DNA from: Hymenopus coronatus
Lineage: Eukaryota; Arthropoda; Insecta; Mantodea; Hymenopodidae
DNA: 64,000 nucleotides
NCBI GenBank assembly: GCA_030762935.1
Contig: CM060899.1
Coordinates: 58,888,501 to 58,952,500, forward strand
Reading direction: 5' to 3'
Part shown: one piece after another, positions 32,936 to 44,487 of the stretch
Layout of the letters: the number at the start of each line of letters is the position of its first letter
How positions within the stretch are numbered: position 1 is the first letter of the stretch
Made by a program: the position numbers and the translations under genes
Notes under the pieces: model-generated
What the model was told of the DNA's origin: nothing
What the model saw: only the letters and a program-made list of their open reading frames with translations
Database searches by the model: none

Positions 32936-33399
32936 CACTATTAGTAACGGTTGAAACCGATAACACGTCTTGTTTGTATATTCTGTTTCTTTTGTGACTG
33001 CGTACATCTAGCGGGTCAGTTGCAAGAGATTTTAATGTTGCTCTCGGTATTTCATGACTCCATCTTTTGATGCAGTAGAGTGTTCGGAAGTTCGTCAGCG
33101 AGCGAGTGGTCGCTGCATTTGAACAGCTATTGGAACGCTTCTACCATCTGCCCGTCCGGTCGATAAACCAAACTGCTCGCAATTACCGTAAGTGGCTGTT
33201 AACTTCCCCGACAAGAGCTGTCTATAGCAGTCTCGAAAACTCGTTGCATGTCTGACAAAACGGCTGCTGACATGAAAAGACGGCTGCTATATGTTGAAAT
33301 ATTATACGTAGACAAGGAACAATGACGTTAGAGATCCAAGTAAAATTGCATGCAGGATGAAGAGTGAGCCCTAGGCCCCCAAACTTTTTGCAGTAAAAA
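32936..33399. other. Unassigned DNA
   Basis: Slightly GC-richer than H1; no frame or repeat recognised. Confidence 0.35.
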
Positions 33400-34260
33400 T
33401 GTGATGTGTTCCATTCACATGACTTTCTCTACATCTCTGCAACAAATTATTGTTAAGAGGCTTATGCTTCTATTTACTTCACGCTAATCGAGAACAAAAT
33501 AGCAGAAATAGTCTTATTACTTGCTTCCTTGTAAGTAGAAGGGAAATAAGGGAGTACCATAGGTTAAAGTGACAATCAAAAGCTGGTTGCTATGACTGAG
33601 TTCATTTGATTGTATGGACAGGAGTTGAAAAATTCCAGTATCAGAAAGGTAAGTTTTTTAAAGCTGAAACCAAAAACAAGGAATATATCAAAAGCGACCA
33701 TCTGCATGAAAACAATGTATATAACATAAATTGTGTGTTTTAACGTGTTCTACATTTTTTGTGGTAACTTTTTGCCCATCTCTTACGGTTTAGCAGTTAT
33801 GTAAAATTGCGTAAAATTCATCCACAATAAAGTAGTCTTCAGGGGCTATTTCCAGAAAATTCAAGATATACATTTTATTTGTCAGGTAAATGTCTTTAAT
33901 ATTCGATATTTTAATCCAAATCCTTAGTCACTTCTGAGAAAATCCAAAATTTCAAAAAAAGTTCCATGTAAAAGGTAGTTGGTGGTGAGGGGATTTTTCT
34001 CAAAATCTTCGTGTCGCATCCCTGGAGGATACTAAACTTAAATACAAACTTTGGTATTTTACAGACTTTTCATTTTTGAGTTATCGTGTTCATAGACACA
34101 CGGACTCACACACGCGGACCTTTTTCTGAAAATGCTTTTTTTTTTATACAGGGGACCCTAAAACATATATTTCCGGTGAAATCTCGGTATCGAATTTTTG
34201 GGTGGAGTGCAATACCTTCTCTATAAACTATGTACATAGTACGTGTAGAGAAAGTAAAAA
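33400..34260 (+). mobile_element. H1, GTAG class, full length reference copy
   Basis: A clean solo copy of about 860 bp. The head is TGTGATGTGTTCCATTCACA then TGACTTTCTCTACATCTCTG. Body landmarks in order: TTACTTGCTTCCTTGTAAGT, AACGGTTTAGCAGTTATG-like, TTCAAGATATACATTTTATT, GTGTCGCATCC, ACTCACACACGCGG. The tail hairpin ends GTACGTGTAGAGAAAGTAAA. It has no open frame of note. Confidence 0.93.
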
Positions 34261-34280
34261 TCTGAAAATGTATATATAAT

Positions 34281-34470
34281 TATCAGAGCTAGAAAGTTCG
34301 TACCGCTCGCCGTTCCGCAATATAGGTTGCGACCGGCCATCTCGCCGCATCAAAACAAATCATACATAAGGACGCACGGTGGAGAAGTAAACCAACCTGT
34401 TTTAAAGTAAACAGTACTGTTTCCGGAGAACAAAAATAGCTTATGAGACATACGTTAGTGCACACCTATT
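34281..34470 (-). mobile_element. MITE, copy 2
   Basis: On the minus strand it aligns with 14555-14742: CATAAGCTATTTTTGTTCTC, AACAGTACTGTTTACTTTAA, ATGCGGCGAGATGGCCGGTC, then the TIR ending TAGCTCTGATA. The other terminus is not recognisable. Confidence 0.65.
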
Positions 34471-34740
34471 TATATCATTATGTACAACATACAAATTGTT
34501 ACATACATACAGGCTGACTCTGATTGATTTCCTTCTTTCCAAATAAGCAATTATAACACGAATATCAGTATTTACTGATCAAATGAAAAATAATATTCAA
34601 ATAATAAAATTAATTTCTTAAATATATTAAGCAGGAATTAAACTAAATCTTTACTCAACTGCAGCCGTATTACTGAAAACAATAATGTACCTCTGAAGCC
34701 TTTCAAACATTTAAAGAAGAGGCTAAAATCCAAGCTGGTA
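34471..34740. other. Unassigned AT-rich DNA
   Basis: No feature recognised. Confidence 0.3.
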
Positions 34741-34968
34741 TAGTCCGCCTGGGTAATGTGGTGGTAGCGTGTCTGCCTCGCGATTTGAATCTCGCTTAGG
34801 GTGAGTTAACCGGATAAGGTTTTCTTCGGGGTTTTCCGTTTTCCTGAGAACACGAATATTGAGTAACTTTAAGCTCCATGGACCCGGAGAACATTTTAGC
34901 ATCATCGTTTGAGCAATATCGTTCATCGTCCGATATAACCAACCAGGCCAAAAAAAAAAAAAAAAAAA
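34741..34968 (+). mobile_element. SINE family A with A-tail
   Basis: CCGCCTGGGTAATGTGGTGG, box-B-like ATTTGAATCTCGC (part of the anticodon/variable region deleted), TTTAAGCTCCATGGACCCGG, CATCGTCCGATATAACCAAC, then about 18 A. An H1 head begins right at the A-tail. Confidence 0.88.
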
Positions 34969-35680
34969 TGTGATGTGTTCCATTCACATAACTTTCTCTA
35001 CATCTCTGTAACAAGTTATTGTTAAAAAGCTTATGCTTCTATTTACTTCACTGCTTCGTTGTAAGTAGAAGCGAAATAAGGGAGTACCATAGGTTAAAGT
35101 GACAGTCAAAAGCTGGTTGCTATGTGACTGGAGTTCCTTTGTTTGTATGGACAGGAGTTGACAAAATCCTGTATGAAAGAAGTCTTAAGTTTTTTAAAGG
35201 TGAAACTAATAACAAGGAATATCTTAAAAACGATCAACTCCACGAAAAAAATGTATACGACATGAACCGTGTGTTTTGTCGTGGTCTACATTTTTTGTGC
35301 AGTAAGTTTTTGTCTATCTCTTACGGTTTACCAGTTATGCAAAATTCAATAATTCTGGCTATTCCCAGAAAATTCAAGATAATTATTTTATTTGGCATTA
35401 AATATCTGAAGTATAAGAGTTTTTAATCAAAATCCTTAGAGCCATTTTTGAGAAAAACTAAATTATCGAACATTTTTCGATGTAAAGGGTAGTTAGTGGT
35501 GGGGGGGGGCGAGTTTCTTGAAAATCTTCGAGCCACCTTGGAAGCTACTAAACCAAGTTTGGTATTTAACGGTCTTTTCGTTTTTGAGCTATGCTGTCCA
35601 CAGACACACACACACAAACACACACATACATACACACATATATCTTTTTCCAAAAGTACGTGTAGAGAAGGTAAAAAAAA
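34969..35680 (+). mobile_element. H1 with deleted tail side
   Basis: The head TGTGATGTGTTCCATTCACA is intact. An (AC)n-rich tract at 35604-35640 is joined by deletion to GTACGTGTAGAGAAGGTAAA, removing most of the tail arm. Confidence 0.85.
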
Positions 35681-36171
35681 AATTGACGGTTTTGTCATAT
35701 ATAAAACGTGTACTTCACCCGCGCGTGCGTATAATTTCTTGCTCAATCCCAAATGTATTATACAAGAGAGTTTCCTATACCGTAGAATTTCCAAGCAGGG
35801 AACTGTGTATTTTAGCTGATTTTTAGCGTGTGGATGATATATGGTGACATCAGATTTAATAAAGCAAAGTGGATATTCAACTAAATGTGAAACACGCTAA
35901 ATAATCCGGCACTTACGCTAATTCAGTATCTCTGTATGTAGAAACGATAGGATTAGCGAGAATCTGGTGAAGTACCTAGTTAAGTTGACGCTCATTGCGA
36001 TGGACGTTCTCAGCACAGGAAATCCGTAGCTTAAGGTAACTGTAAATCCTGCAAAATGACATTTCACATTCAGGTTCTCACTCATTTGTTTTTAAAGTTA
36101 TCCCAGCAAAATTTTAACTGTTCGTCCTCTCTCCTGTGTTTGTACGCGTGTGAGTAGCATAGATAAAAGAA
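35681..36171. other. Unassigned DNA
   Basis: No feature recognised. Confidence 0.35.
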
Positions 36172-36572
36172 TCTGATGCGTTCCATTCACATGACCTTCT
36201 CTACATCTCTACAATAAGTTATACTTCTACTTACTTAATGCTAATCGAGAAAAAATAACACAAAGGGTCTTATTACTTGCTTTCTTGTAAGTATAAGAGA
36301 AATAAGGGAGTACCATAGGCTAAATCGATAGTCAAATATTTTAAAAATTGGTTTCTATGTGATTGAAATACTTTTGTTTGATGGATAGGAGTTGACAAAT
36401 TCCCGTATGAGAAAAGTATTAGTGAAGTACTTTTAAAGTTGAAACTACTAATCTAAAAAACGGTCAACTTCACGAAAAAATGTGCATAACATAAATTGCG
36501 TGTTTTAATGAGCTCTACATCTTTTGTTCAGCAAGTTTTTGCCTATCTCTTACGGTTTACCAGTTGTACAAG

Positions 36573-36634
<62 letters not shown>

Positions 36635-36820
36635 TTTACTAAATAAATATCTTTAATGTGCGGTATTTTAATCAAAGCCGTTACAGCCATTTATGAGAAA
36701 CTGAACATTTTCGAAAGGGGTAGTTGGAGGTGAGGAATTTTTTCAAAATCTTTGTGTTGCGTCTCTGGAAGATACTTAACTTACATTCCAAGTTTGGTTT
36801 TTTATCGAGGTTTCGTTTTT
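36172..36820 (+). mobile_element. H1 with internal (TA)n, tail truncated
   Basis: The head TCTGATGCGTTCCATTCACA. The body is interrupted by (TA)n at about 36577-36625 and stops at GAGGTTTCGTTTTT, where a minus-strand H1 tail begins. Confidence 0.85.
36577..36625. repeat. (TA)n microsatellite inside H1
   Basis: About 24 TA units replacing the segment that normally encloses TTCATCCAGAATAAAG. Confidence 0.95.
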
Positions 36821-37353
36821 ACTTTCTCCACACGTACTATGTACATAATGTATAGAGAAGGTACATTCCACCCAAAATACGATATCGAAATTTCACCGGA
36901 AATATGTGTTTTAGGGTCCCCGTTATCCAAAAAAAGCATTTTCAGAAAAAGGTCCATGTGTTTGTGTCCGTGTGTCTGTGAACACGATAACTCAAAAACG
37001 AAAAGTCGGTAAAATACCAAACTTGTATTTAAGTTTAGTTTCTTCCAGGGATGCGACACGAAGATTTTGAGAAAAAATCCCCCCACCCCAAACTACCCTT
37101 TACATGGAACTTTTTTTCGAAAATTTTGATTTTATCAAAAATGACTAACGATTTTGATTAAAATGTCGTATATTAAAGATATTTACCTGACATATAAAAT
37201 TTATATCTTGAATTTTCTGGGAATAGTCTCTGAAGACTAGTTTATTCTCGATGGATTTTACGGAATTTTGCATAACACTTAAACCGTAATAGATGGAAAA
37301 AACTTAAAACACAAAAAATGTAGAGCACGTTAAAATACACAATTTATGTTATA

Positions 37354-37401
<48 letters not shown>

Positions 37402-37602
37402 CGTGGAGACGATCGTTTTTAAGGCATTCCATGTTTTTGGTTTCAGCTTTGGAAACGTATACTTTTCTCATACAGGAATTTGTCAACTGCTATCCATGCA
37501 AACAAAGGAACTTCAGTCACATAGCAACCAGCTTTTGACTATTACTTTAAGCTATAGTACTCCCTTATTTCGCTCCTACTTGCATGGAAGCAAGTAATAA
37601 GG
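36821..37602 (-). mobile_element. H1, tail intact, head missing, poly-T expanded
   Basis: The tail ACTTTCTCCACACGTACTAT, with the body to CAAGTAATAAGG. The normal T run before TCGTGGAG is expanded to about 44 T (37357-37400). The head is replaced by an inverted tail piece. Confidence 0.85.
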
Positions 37603-37700
37603 GTATTCAGGGAACCCTAAAACGCGTATTTCCGGTGAAATCTCGGTATGGAATTTTTGGGTGGAATGCAATACCCTCTGTATACACTATGAACATAGTT
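37603..37700 (+). mobile_element. H1 inverted tail fragment
   Basis: TTCAGGGAACCCTAAAACGC, TTCCGGTGAAATCTCGGTAT, then ATACACTATGAACATAG. Together with 36821-37602 it makes an element with a tail end at both termini. Confidence 0.78.
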
Positions 37701-37905
37701 ACCATACCGAATTTGATTAAAATATCCTATATTAAAGATATTTAAATGAGAATTAAAATGAATTTTCTGGGAATAGTCTCTGAAGTTCATTCTGGATGAC
37801 TTTTGTATAACTGGTTAATTAAAAGAAATAGAGAAAATTATACTAAACAAAAACTGTATATCTCGTTAGGACACAAAATGTATGTAATACTTATACATTT
37901 GTTTA
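37701..37905 (-). mobile_element. H1 middle fragment
   Basis: TTTGATTAAAATATCCTATA, GAATTTTCTGGGAATAGTCT and CTCGTTAGGACACAAAATGT, with no ends. Confidence 0.7.
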
Positions 37906-37914
37906 CTTTTTCTA

Positions 37915-38969
37915 CATAATATATAGGTAGAGAAGATACATGTCACATATCGAGATATCACTAAAAATAGACGTTTTAGGCTAACCAGTATACAAAAAGA
38001 AGGATTTTCAAAAAAAAAGTTTCTGTGTCGATAACTCAAAAATGAAAAATCCGATAAATACCAAACCGGATATTAAAGTTCAGCATCTTCCAAGGATGCA
38101 ACACGAAGATTTTTCAAGAAAATCTCCCCACGCAAATTATCCTTTATATCGGAAACCTTTTTGTTAATTTTTATTTTCTTAAAATAGCTCTATTCATTTT
38201 GATTAAAACACCGTATTTAAAAATATTAACGTAACAAATAAAATGTATAGCTTGAATTTTATGGGAATAGCCTCCAAAGACCTCTTCATTGTGGATGAAT
38301 TTTACAAAACTGGTAAACCGTAAGAGATAGACAAAAACTTACTACTCAAAATATATAGATCTCGTTAAAACACACTTAATGTCATGTAAATTATTATTAT
38401 TATTATTTGTAGAGTTAACATTTCCAAGATATTACTTCTTTGTTTCAGCTTTGAGCTACTTAAACTTTTCTCGAACAGGTCATATTTTCATTTCATAATT
38501 TTTTTGGTTAGCGACCAGCTCTTAAAGGATTTGACTAAGGCTTTATTTAGCTAGTGTATTACCTTATTTCCCTTCTAGTTATAAGGAACTAATACAACTT
38601 TTTTTTTTTTTTTCCTTTTTAGTTTTTTAAGTTTAACGTCCTTTATCCTGGTTGGTCATATTGGACGATGAATGAAATTGGTAAAATGATGCTCAAATGA
38701 TCTCGGGGTCCATGGAGCTTAAAGTTACTTGACATTCGTCTTCTCAGGATAAGGGAAATCCCCGAAAAAAACCCTATCCAGGTAACTCACCATAAGCGAG
38801 ATTCGAACTCACGACCTGTTGAATGTGAAGCAGACACGCTGCCACCACACTACCCAGGTGGGCTACAATTATTTCTGTTAATTTCTATCTCGATTACCAT
38901 GATGTAGCTAAAGGAATAATTCTTTGTAACACTATTTGTAGGGAAAATCATATGAAGGGCACACATCAG
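37915..38969 (-). mobile_element. H1 split by an inverted family A SINE
   Basis: The tail side runs 37915-38598 and the head side resumes at 38871-38969 (CAATTATTTCTGTTAATTTC to GGCACACATCA). The break lies at the same AAGTAATAAGAC/TATTTCTGC position as in the 4.4 kb copy. A TACAA-like repeat flanks the SINE and may be its target duplication. Confidence 0.85.
38599..38868 (-). mobile_element. SINE family A, inserted in H1
   Basis: On the minus strand: GCCCACCTGGGTAGTGTGGT, box B CGTGAGTTCGAATCTCGC, TTTAAGCTCCATGGACCCCG, TTCATCGTCCAATATGACCA, then an A-rich tail seen as T-rich at 38600-38620. It is the best family A tRNA-like head in the window. Confidence 0.9.
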
Positions 38970-39032
38970 GGTATCTCCAAACATGTATTTCAGGTGTAGT
39001 CTTGATATCGAATTTTTGGGTGGAATACAATA
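38970..39032 (+). mobile_element. H1 inverted tail fragment
   Basis: AAACATGTATTTCAGGTGTA then TATCGAATTTTTGGGTGGAA plus TACAATA. The terminal hairpin is missing. Confidence 0.65.
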
Positions 39033-39434
39033 ATAAGTGCGTATTTGAAGAGTTCCTCTCCAGCATGCCAAAATTACCGCTCTGATGGCTGCACTTTATG
39101 GGACAGGAGTTCTCAGATGGCAGCACGGGTTGAATAGAAACAATGGAAATTTTACTGTTAGTGCGTGGAGCTTCGGGAATACGGCGCAATAGTTTGTAAC
39201 TAACTTCGACGTTGGCCCATTAAGGTTTCCGAGAAGAGATGGTAATTTGAACCATTAATAGGCTTATGCATTGTGTTGAGGCTTCTAGAGAAACATCAGA
39301 ACTAAACATGAATTCAGACGTTGCTAGATATCCTCCTTTCAGGTTTGCATATGAGTTGAAAATATGCCGCATTCCAGGAAATTTTACCTTAAATGGGGCT
39401 TTAAGACTACATAAATAAATAAATAAAAAAAAAA
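39033..39434. other. Unassigned DNA
   Basis: No recognised feature; short (AAAT) run at 39415-39430. Confidence 0.35.
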
Positions 39435-40011
39435 CTGATGTGTTCTATTCACATGTCTTTCTTCACCTATTCTGTAAGGAACTATTCTTACAAAAGCTAC
39501 TTCATGATAATCAAAGTGAACTTTAGTTGGTTGTCATGTGGTTGAAACCCGTTTCTTTGCATTGCCTGGAGTTGACAAATTCCCGTATGTGAAAAGTTTA
39601 AGTATTTTAAAACTGAAATCAGTAACAAGGAATATCTCAAACTGGCCAACTCCACGAAAAAATGTATCTGACATAAATTGTGCGTTTCAACCAGATCTAC
39701 ATATTTTGTGTAGTAAGTTTTTATCCATCTCTTATAGATTACTAAGTTACGATAAACCCAGCAAAATTCATCCAGAATAAAGAGGTCTTCAGAGGCTATT
39801 CCCAGAAAGTTCAAGATATACATATTATTTGTCAAGTAAATATCACACACTTACACATACATACCCAGACATTTGGCAATATATGCTTTTTATGGATTCA
39901 GGGGGACCCAAAACCTGTATTTCCGGTGAAATCTCGGTATCGAATTTTTGGGTGCAATACAATACCTTCTCTATACATTGTGTACATAGTACGTGTAGAG
40001 AAAGTATAAAA
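39435..40011 (+). mobile_element. H1 with internal deletions
   Basis: The head CTGATGTGTTCTATTCACAT, then deletions of several segments, and an intact tail TACATTGTGTACATAGTACG then TGTAGAGAAAGTATAAAA. About 580 bp. Confidence 0.85.
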
Positions 40012-40012
40012 T

Positions 40013-40836
40013 TTGTTCTCTAGCTGTTCCATATACAAACTATTCTTACAAAAGATTATTCTTTTATCTACGGCATGCTAATCGAGATAAATATTAGCAT
40101 TATTGCTTCATTTTACGTAGAAGGGAAATAAAGGAATACATTAACCTAAAGCGATAGTCACATCATTTAAAGGCTTGTCGCTATGTGAAGCAATTGAGGT
40201 TTGGTTCGGTTTGTATAGTATAAGTATTACAGCTGAAATCAATGACAATATCCCAGTTTAGTTAAAAAAAAAAACTACCTATATGACAAATTATGTATTT
40301 TAACGAAATCTATATTTTTTGTGTAGCAAGTTTTCTTCTATCTCTTACGGTTTACCAGCTAAGAAAAATTATCAAAATCATCTAAAATAAAGAGGTCCTC
40401 AGAGGCTGTTCCAAGAAAATTAAAAACATACATATTATTTCTGATGTAAATATCTTTAATATATGAATTGTTACTCAAAATCAGTAGAGCAATTTTTTAG
40501 AAAATCAAAATTGTGGAAACATTTTTCCACGAAATGGTAGTTGGGAAGGAGGACTTTCTTGAAAATTTTCGTCTTGCGTCTTTGGGAGATATCAAACTTA
40601 AATTCTTAGTTGGGTGGACCTAATCTGTCCACAGACACGCACACTGCCGTTTTCTAATAATCCTTTTTTCGAACTCGGAGGACCCCAAAACATATATTTC
40701 AGGTGAAATATCGACACCGAACTTTTGAGCGGTACGTATAGTTTGATATATATATATAGCACAGGCGAATTAGGTGGGATACAATAGCTTCTCTATCCAT
40801 TGTGTACATTGTACTTACGGGTAGAGAAAATAAAAC
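40013..40836 (+). mobile_element. H1, tandem with the previous copy
   Basis: Begins at TTCTCTAGCTGTTCC (the very tip of the head is lost) and ends GTACTTACGGGTAGAGAAAA. The head repeat is GCTAG class while the tail repeat is GTAG class, so this copy looks recombinant. Confidence 0.82.
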
Positions 40837-41380
40837 TTATACAGTTTTTTCACCCTTTTAGGAAAATGTCAAGAATATTAAGGATTGTAATTTTAAATAA
40901 TCTGATGTGTTCGATTCACATTATTAAGATTATTATTGTATCTACATTAGCAGAAATGAAAACCGGAGAACCCACCCCTGAGCTTTATCCAGCACTAACC
41001 CCAGTTGTGGTCGCCTGGAATCGACTCGGTCCCAGGCAAGAGGCCTAACCTCTCGGCCTGCATAGAATAATGGTTTACAATATCTATATCTCTGCTGTAA
41101 TCTGCCTTAAGTAGCCTTTAGAGGTTATGTTCGCGTTATTATCAAGAAAGTGGCCGTCGGATAAGATGTTCCCAAAGTGGAGGGTACAACTATCTCAGTA
41201 AACGGTGGCCTCACAAAGGTCTTAAGCCAACTATGTTCTGCTTATAAAAACGTCCGTTGTGCTAGGGCGAACATTCAACATTTTCCCTTAAAGCACTTTG
41301 CTGGTTGTCTTAATGAAACGTGGAGACGGGCTGCAGAGAATACTTTCAAAAGCATTCCCAATCCAAGTTTGTTTATTTAT
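40837..41380. other. Unassigned DNA with a SINE-like relic
   Basis: 40965-41070 (minus) has a tRNA-like GCAGGCCGAGAGGTTAGGCC with a box-B-like CGAGTCGATTCCAGGCGACC, probably a Leu/Ser-type SINE head. A frame at 41177-41518 runs into H1 and is not recognised. GCTTATAAAAACG near 41239-41251 resembles a TATA box but has no supporting context. Confidence 0.4.
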
Positions 41381-42184
41381 TACTTCCTCTACATATACTA
41401 TGTACATAGTGTATTGAGAAGGTATTGCTTTCCACCCAAAAATTCACCGGAAATAGACGTTTTAGGGTGCCCCGTATCCAAAAAAGTTTTTTTCAGAAAA
41501 AAGTCCGTGTGTCTCTGAGCACGACAACCCAAAATCGAAAAGTTGGTAAAATACCAAACTTGGTATTTCAGTTTAATATCTTCCAGGGATGCGAGACGAA
41601 GATTTTGAGAAAAATCTCCCCTCCCAAACTACACTTTTAATGGAACAATGAAAAGAAAATCCCAATAAAATGGGTCTAGCGATTTTGATTAAAATGCAGT
41701 CTGTTTAAGATATTTACATCACAAATAAAATATATATTTTGAATTTTCTGAGAATAGTCTCTGAAGACCTCTTTATTCTGATAAGTTTTGCAGAATTTTC
41801 CATAAATTTTAAACCGGGCGAGATAGACATAAACTTACTACACAAAATATGTAGATCTCGTTGAAACACACAATTTATGTCATATGCAAATTTTGCCCAG
41901 AGTTAACCATTTTTGAGATATTCCTTGTTATTGGTTTCAGTTTTAAAATACTTAAAACTTTTACATATGGGAATTTGTCAACTCTTGGCCATGCTAAGAT
42001 ACAGATTTCATCCACATGGCAACGCTTTGACTATCGTTTTAGCCTAGTGTATTTCTCTTCTACTTACAAGAAAGCATTTCTGCTAATGTTTATCTTGATT
42101 AGTATGAAGTAAATAGAAGAATAAGCTTTTTAACAATAATTTGTTACAGAAATGTAGAAAAAGTTATGTGAATGGAGCACAACA
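41381..42184 (-). mobile_element. H1, near full length
   Basis: The tail TACTTCCTCTACATATACTA then ATAGTGTATTGAGAAGG. The head ends TGTAGAAAAAGTTATGTGAA then TGGAGCACAACA. Both ends are GTAG class. Confidence 0.88.
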
Positions 42185-42582
42185 ATTTTTCATTATGAAT
42201 GGGACTTAACTCGTTAGATTTTAAGATGGAGATATAGAGATTCTGGCAATATCTTAAAATCTAAGAGAGACACGAAAGAGAACGCGCTCGACAGGTGTTA
42301 CTTCCGTCTCGCTTTTTGCGTTTCCATTGTTTGAAGATAACTGCTGCAGCATTCTGCCAGCTAAGTTCACGGCCAGTTCTTCACCGAGTGAATCCAACGA
42401 AACATTGCACATTTTTCAGTGCGAGTGCCTGTGTAGCGTGTGGTGTTTTGTGACGGTCCAACTCCTGTGTTAGTGTAAAGTAGTTTACAAATCTTGTGAT
42501 TTCAGTTTTAAATTAAATGACTTAGTTAAAATAGAGTTGAATGCTGACGAATTTCTACATTCCCCACTACATATTTAAAAAG
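42185..42582. other. Unassigned DNA with an inverted repeat
   Basis: TTAGATTTTAAGAT at about 42216-42229 pairs with ATCTTAAAATCTAA at about 42251-42264 over a ~21-nt loop. Downstream GC-richer sequence (42270-42470) resembles a 5' leader but contains no recognisable frame. Confidence 0.4.
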
Positions 42583-43298
42583 TCTGATTGTTCCATTCAC
42601 ACGACTTTCTCTACATCGCTTTTATAAATTATTAAAAATCACATTCTTCTGTCTACTTTATAATAATCGACATAAACATTAGCAGAAATTGTCTTAATTA
42701 CTTGCTTCCTTATAAGTAGGAGGGAAATAGGGGAATACACTAGGCTAAAACTATAGTCAAATCTTTTAAAAATAGGTTGTCATGTGCTTGAAATCTGTTT
42801 CTATCCAAGATTTGAGAAAAGCTAAAGTATTTTGAATCTGAAACAAATAACAAGGAATATCTCAGAAATGGTCAAGTCTACGAAAAAAAACGTATATGAC
42901 AAATTGTGTGCTTTACCGTGATCTACATTTTTGTGTAATAAGTTTTTGCCTATCTTTTACGGTTTACTAGTTACGCAAAATTCAGCAAAATTCATTTAGA
43001 ATAAAGAGGTCTTCAGCGGCTATTCCCAGAAAATTCAAGATTACATTTTATTTGCCTTATACGGTTTTTTAATCAAAATCGTTTGAGCCATTTTTGAGAG
43101 AGTCAAAATTTTCAAAATTGTTTACCTGTAAGGGGTAGTTTGGGGTGGGGGGACGTTTCTCAAAATCTTCGTGTCGCATCGCTGGAAGATGCTAAACTTA
43201 AATACTAGGTTTGGTATTTTACCGACTTTTCGTTTTTGAGTTATCGTGTTCACACACACACACACACACATACACACACACACACACACACGGACCTT
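42583..43298 (+). mobile_element. H1 with expanded (CA)n, tail missing
   Basis: The head TCTGATTGTTCCATTCACAC. It runs in register to GTTATCGTGTTCACACACAC, where a (CA)n tract of about 45 bp (43249-43290) ends the copy. A minus-strand H1 tail begins directly after it. Confidence 0.85.
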
Positions 43299-43301
43299 TG
43301 T

Positions 43302-43745
43302 ACTTTCTCTACGCGTACTATGTACACAGTATATAGAGAAGGTATTGTATTGCACCAAAAAATCGATACCGAGATTTCAACGGAAATATATGTTTTCAGA
43401 ACGCCTAAACCCAAAAAAGAGTGTTTTTAGAAAAATGTCCGTGTGTGTCAGTTTGTCAGTTTGTGTGTCTATGTGTGTATAATTCTGTGTGTCTATACGT
43501 GTAGGTGTGTGTGTGTGTATGTGTGTGTGTGTGTGTCTGCGGGTCGCATAGCTCAAAAATGTTAAGTCCGTTAAATACCAAACTTGGCATTTAATTATCT
43601 ACCAAGGATGTGACACGAAGATTTTCGAGCAAAATTCTGACAATGTTTATCTGTATTAGCATGAAGGAGATAGAAGAACAAGGTTTTTAACAATAAGGTG
43701 TTAAATAGAGGTAGAGAAAGACACGTGAATGCAGCAGGTCAGATT
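43302..43745 (-). mobile_element. H1 with large internal deletion and (GT)n
   Basis: The tail ACTTTCTCTACGCGTACTAT is intact, with GT tracts at about 43440-43535. A deletion joins TTTTCGAGCAAAATTCTG to ACAATGTTTATCTGTATTAG. The head ends GTAGAGAAAGACACGTGAAT. Confidence 0.85.
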
Positions 43746-43748
43746 TTT

Positions 43749-44477
43749 ACTTTCTCTACACGTACTATGTACATAGTGCATAGAGAAGGTATTGTAATGC
43801 ACCCAAAAATTGCATGCCGAGATTTCATCGGAAATACATGTTTGAGACCCCCTGAATTTGGTATTTATGTTATTTATGTTTGGTATCTTCCAAGGATATG
43901 ACACGGAAGATTTTCAAAAAATCCTCCTACCCCAAACTACCCTTTGCATGGAACTTTTTTCGAACATTTTGATTTTCTCAAAAATGGCTCTAACGATTTG
44001 GATTAAAATATCGTATATTAAAGATATTTACATGACAAATAAATGCATATCTTGAATTTTCTGGGAATAGCCTCTGAAGACTATTTTATTCTGGATGAAT
44101 TTTACGGAATTTTTCATAACTGCTAAATGGTAAGAGATGAACAAAAACTTAACACACAAAAAATGTAAGCAGGTTAAAGCACACAATTTATGTTATATAC
44201 ATTTTTTTCGTGGGGTTGATAGTTTTTGAGATATTCCTTGCCATTGGTTTCAGCTTTGTCAACTCCTGTCCATACAAACAAGCTACATAGCAACCAGCTT
44301 TTGACTATCACTTTAAGCTATATTACTCCCTTTTCGCTTCTACTTACTAGGTAGCTGGTAATAACACTATTTCTGCTTATTTTTTCTCGATTAGCATGAG
44401 GTAAAAGGAAGCATAATTTTGTAATAATACTTTTCTGCAGAGATGTAGAGAAAGTCATGTGAATGGAACACATCAGT
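43749..44477 (-). mobile_element. H1, direct tandem with the previous copy
   Basis: Only a TTTTT-type spacer separates the preceding head (CAGGTCAGA) from this tail (ACTTTCTCTACACGTACTAT). The head ends GTAGAGAAAGTCATGTGAAT then GGAACACATCAG. GTAG class at both ends. Confidence 0.9.
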
Positions 44478-44487
44478 TTTTTCTATT

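Noticed and set aside
43249..43290. CA repeat as a Z-DNA regulatory element
   Set aside because: It is one instance of the fixed-position H1 microsatellite, and nothing indicates regulation.
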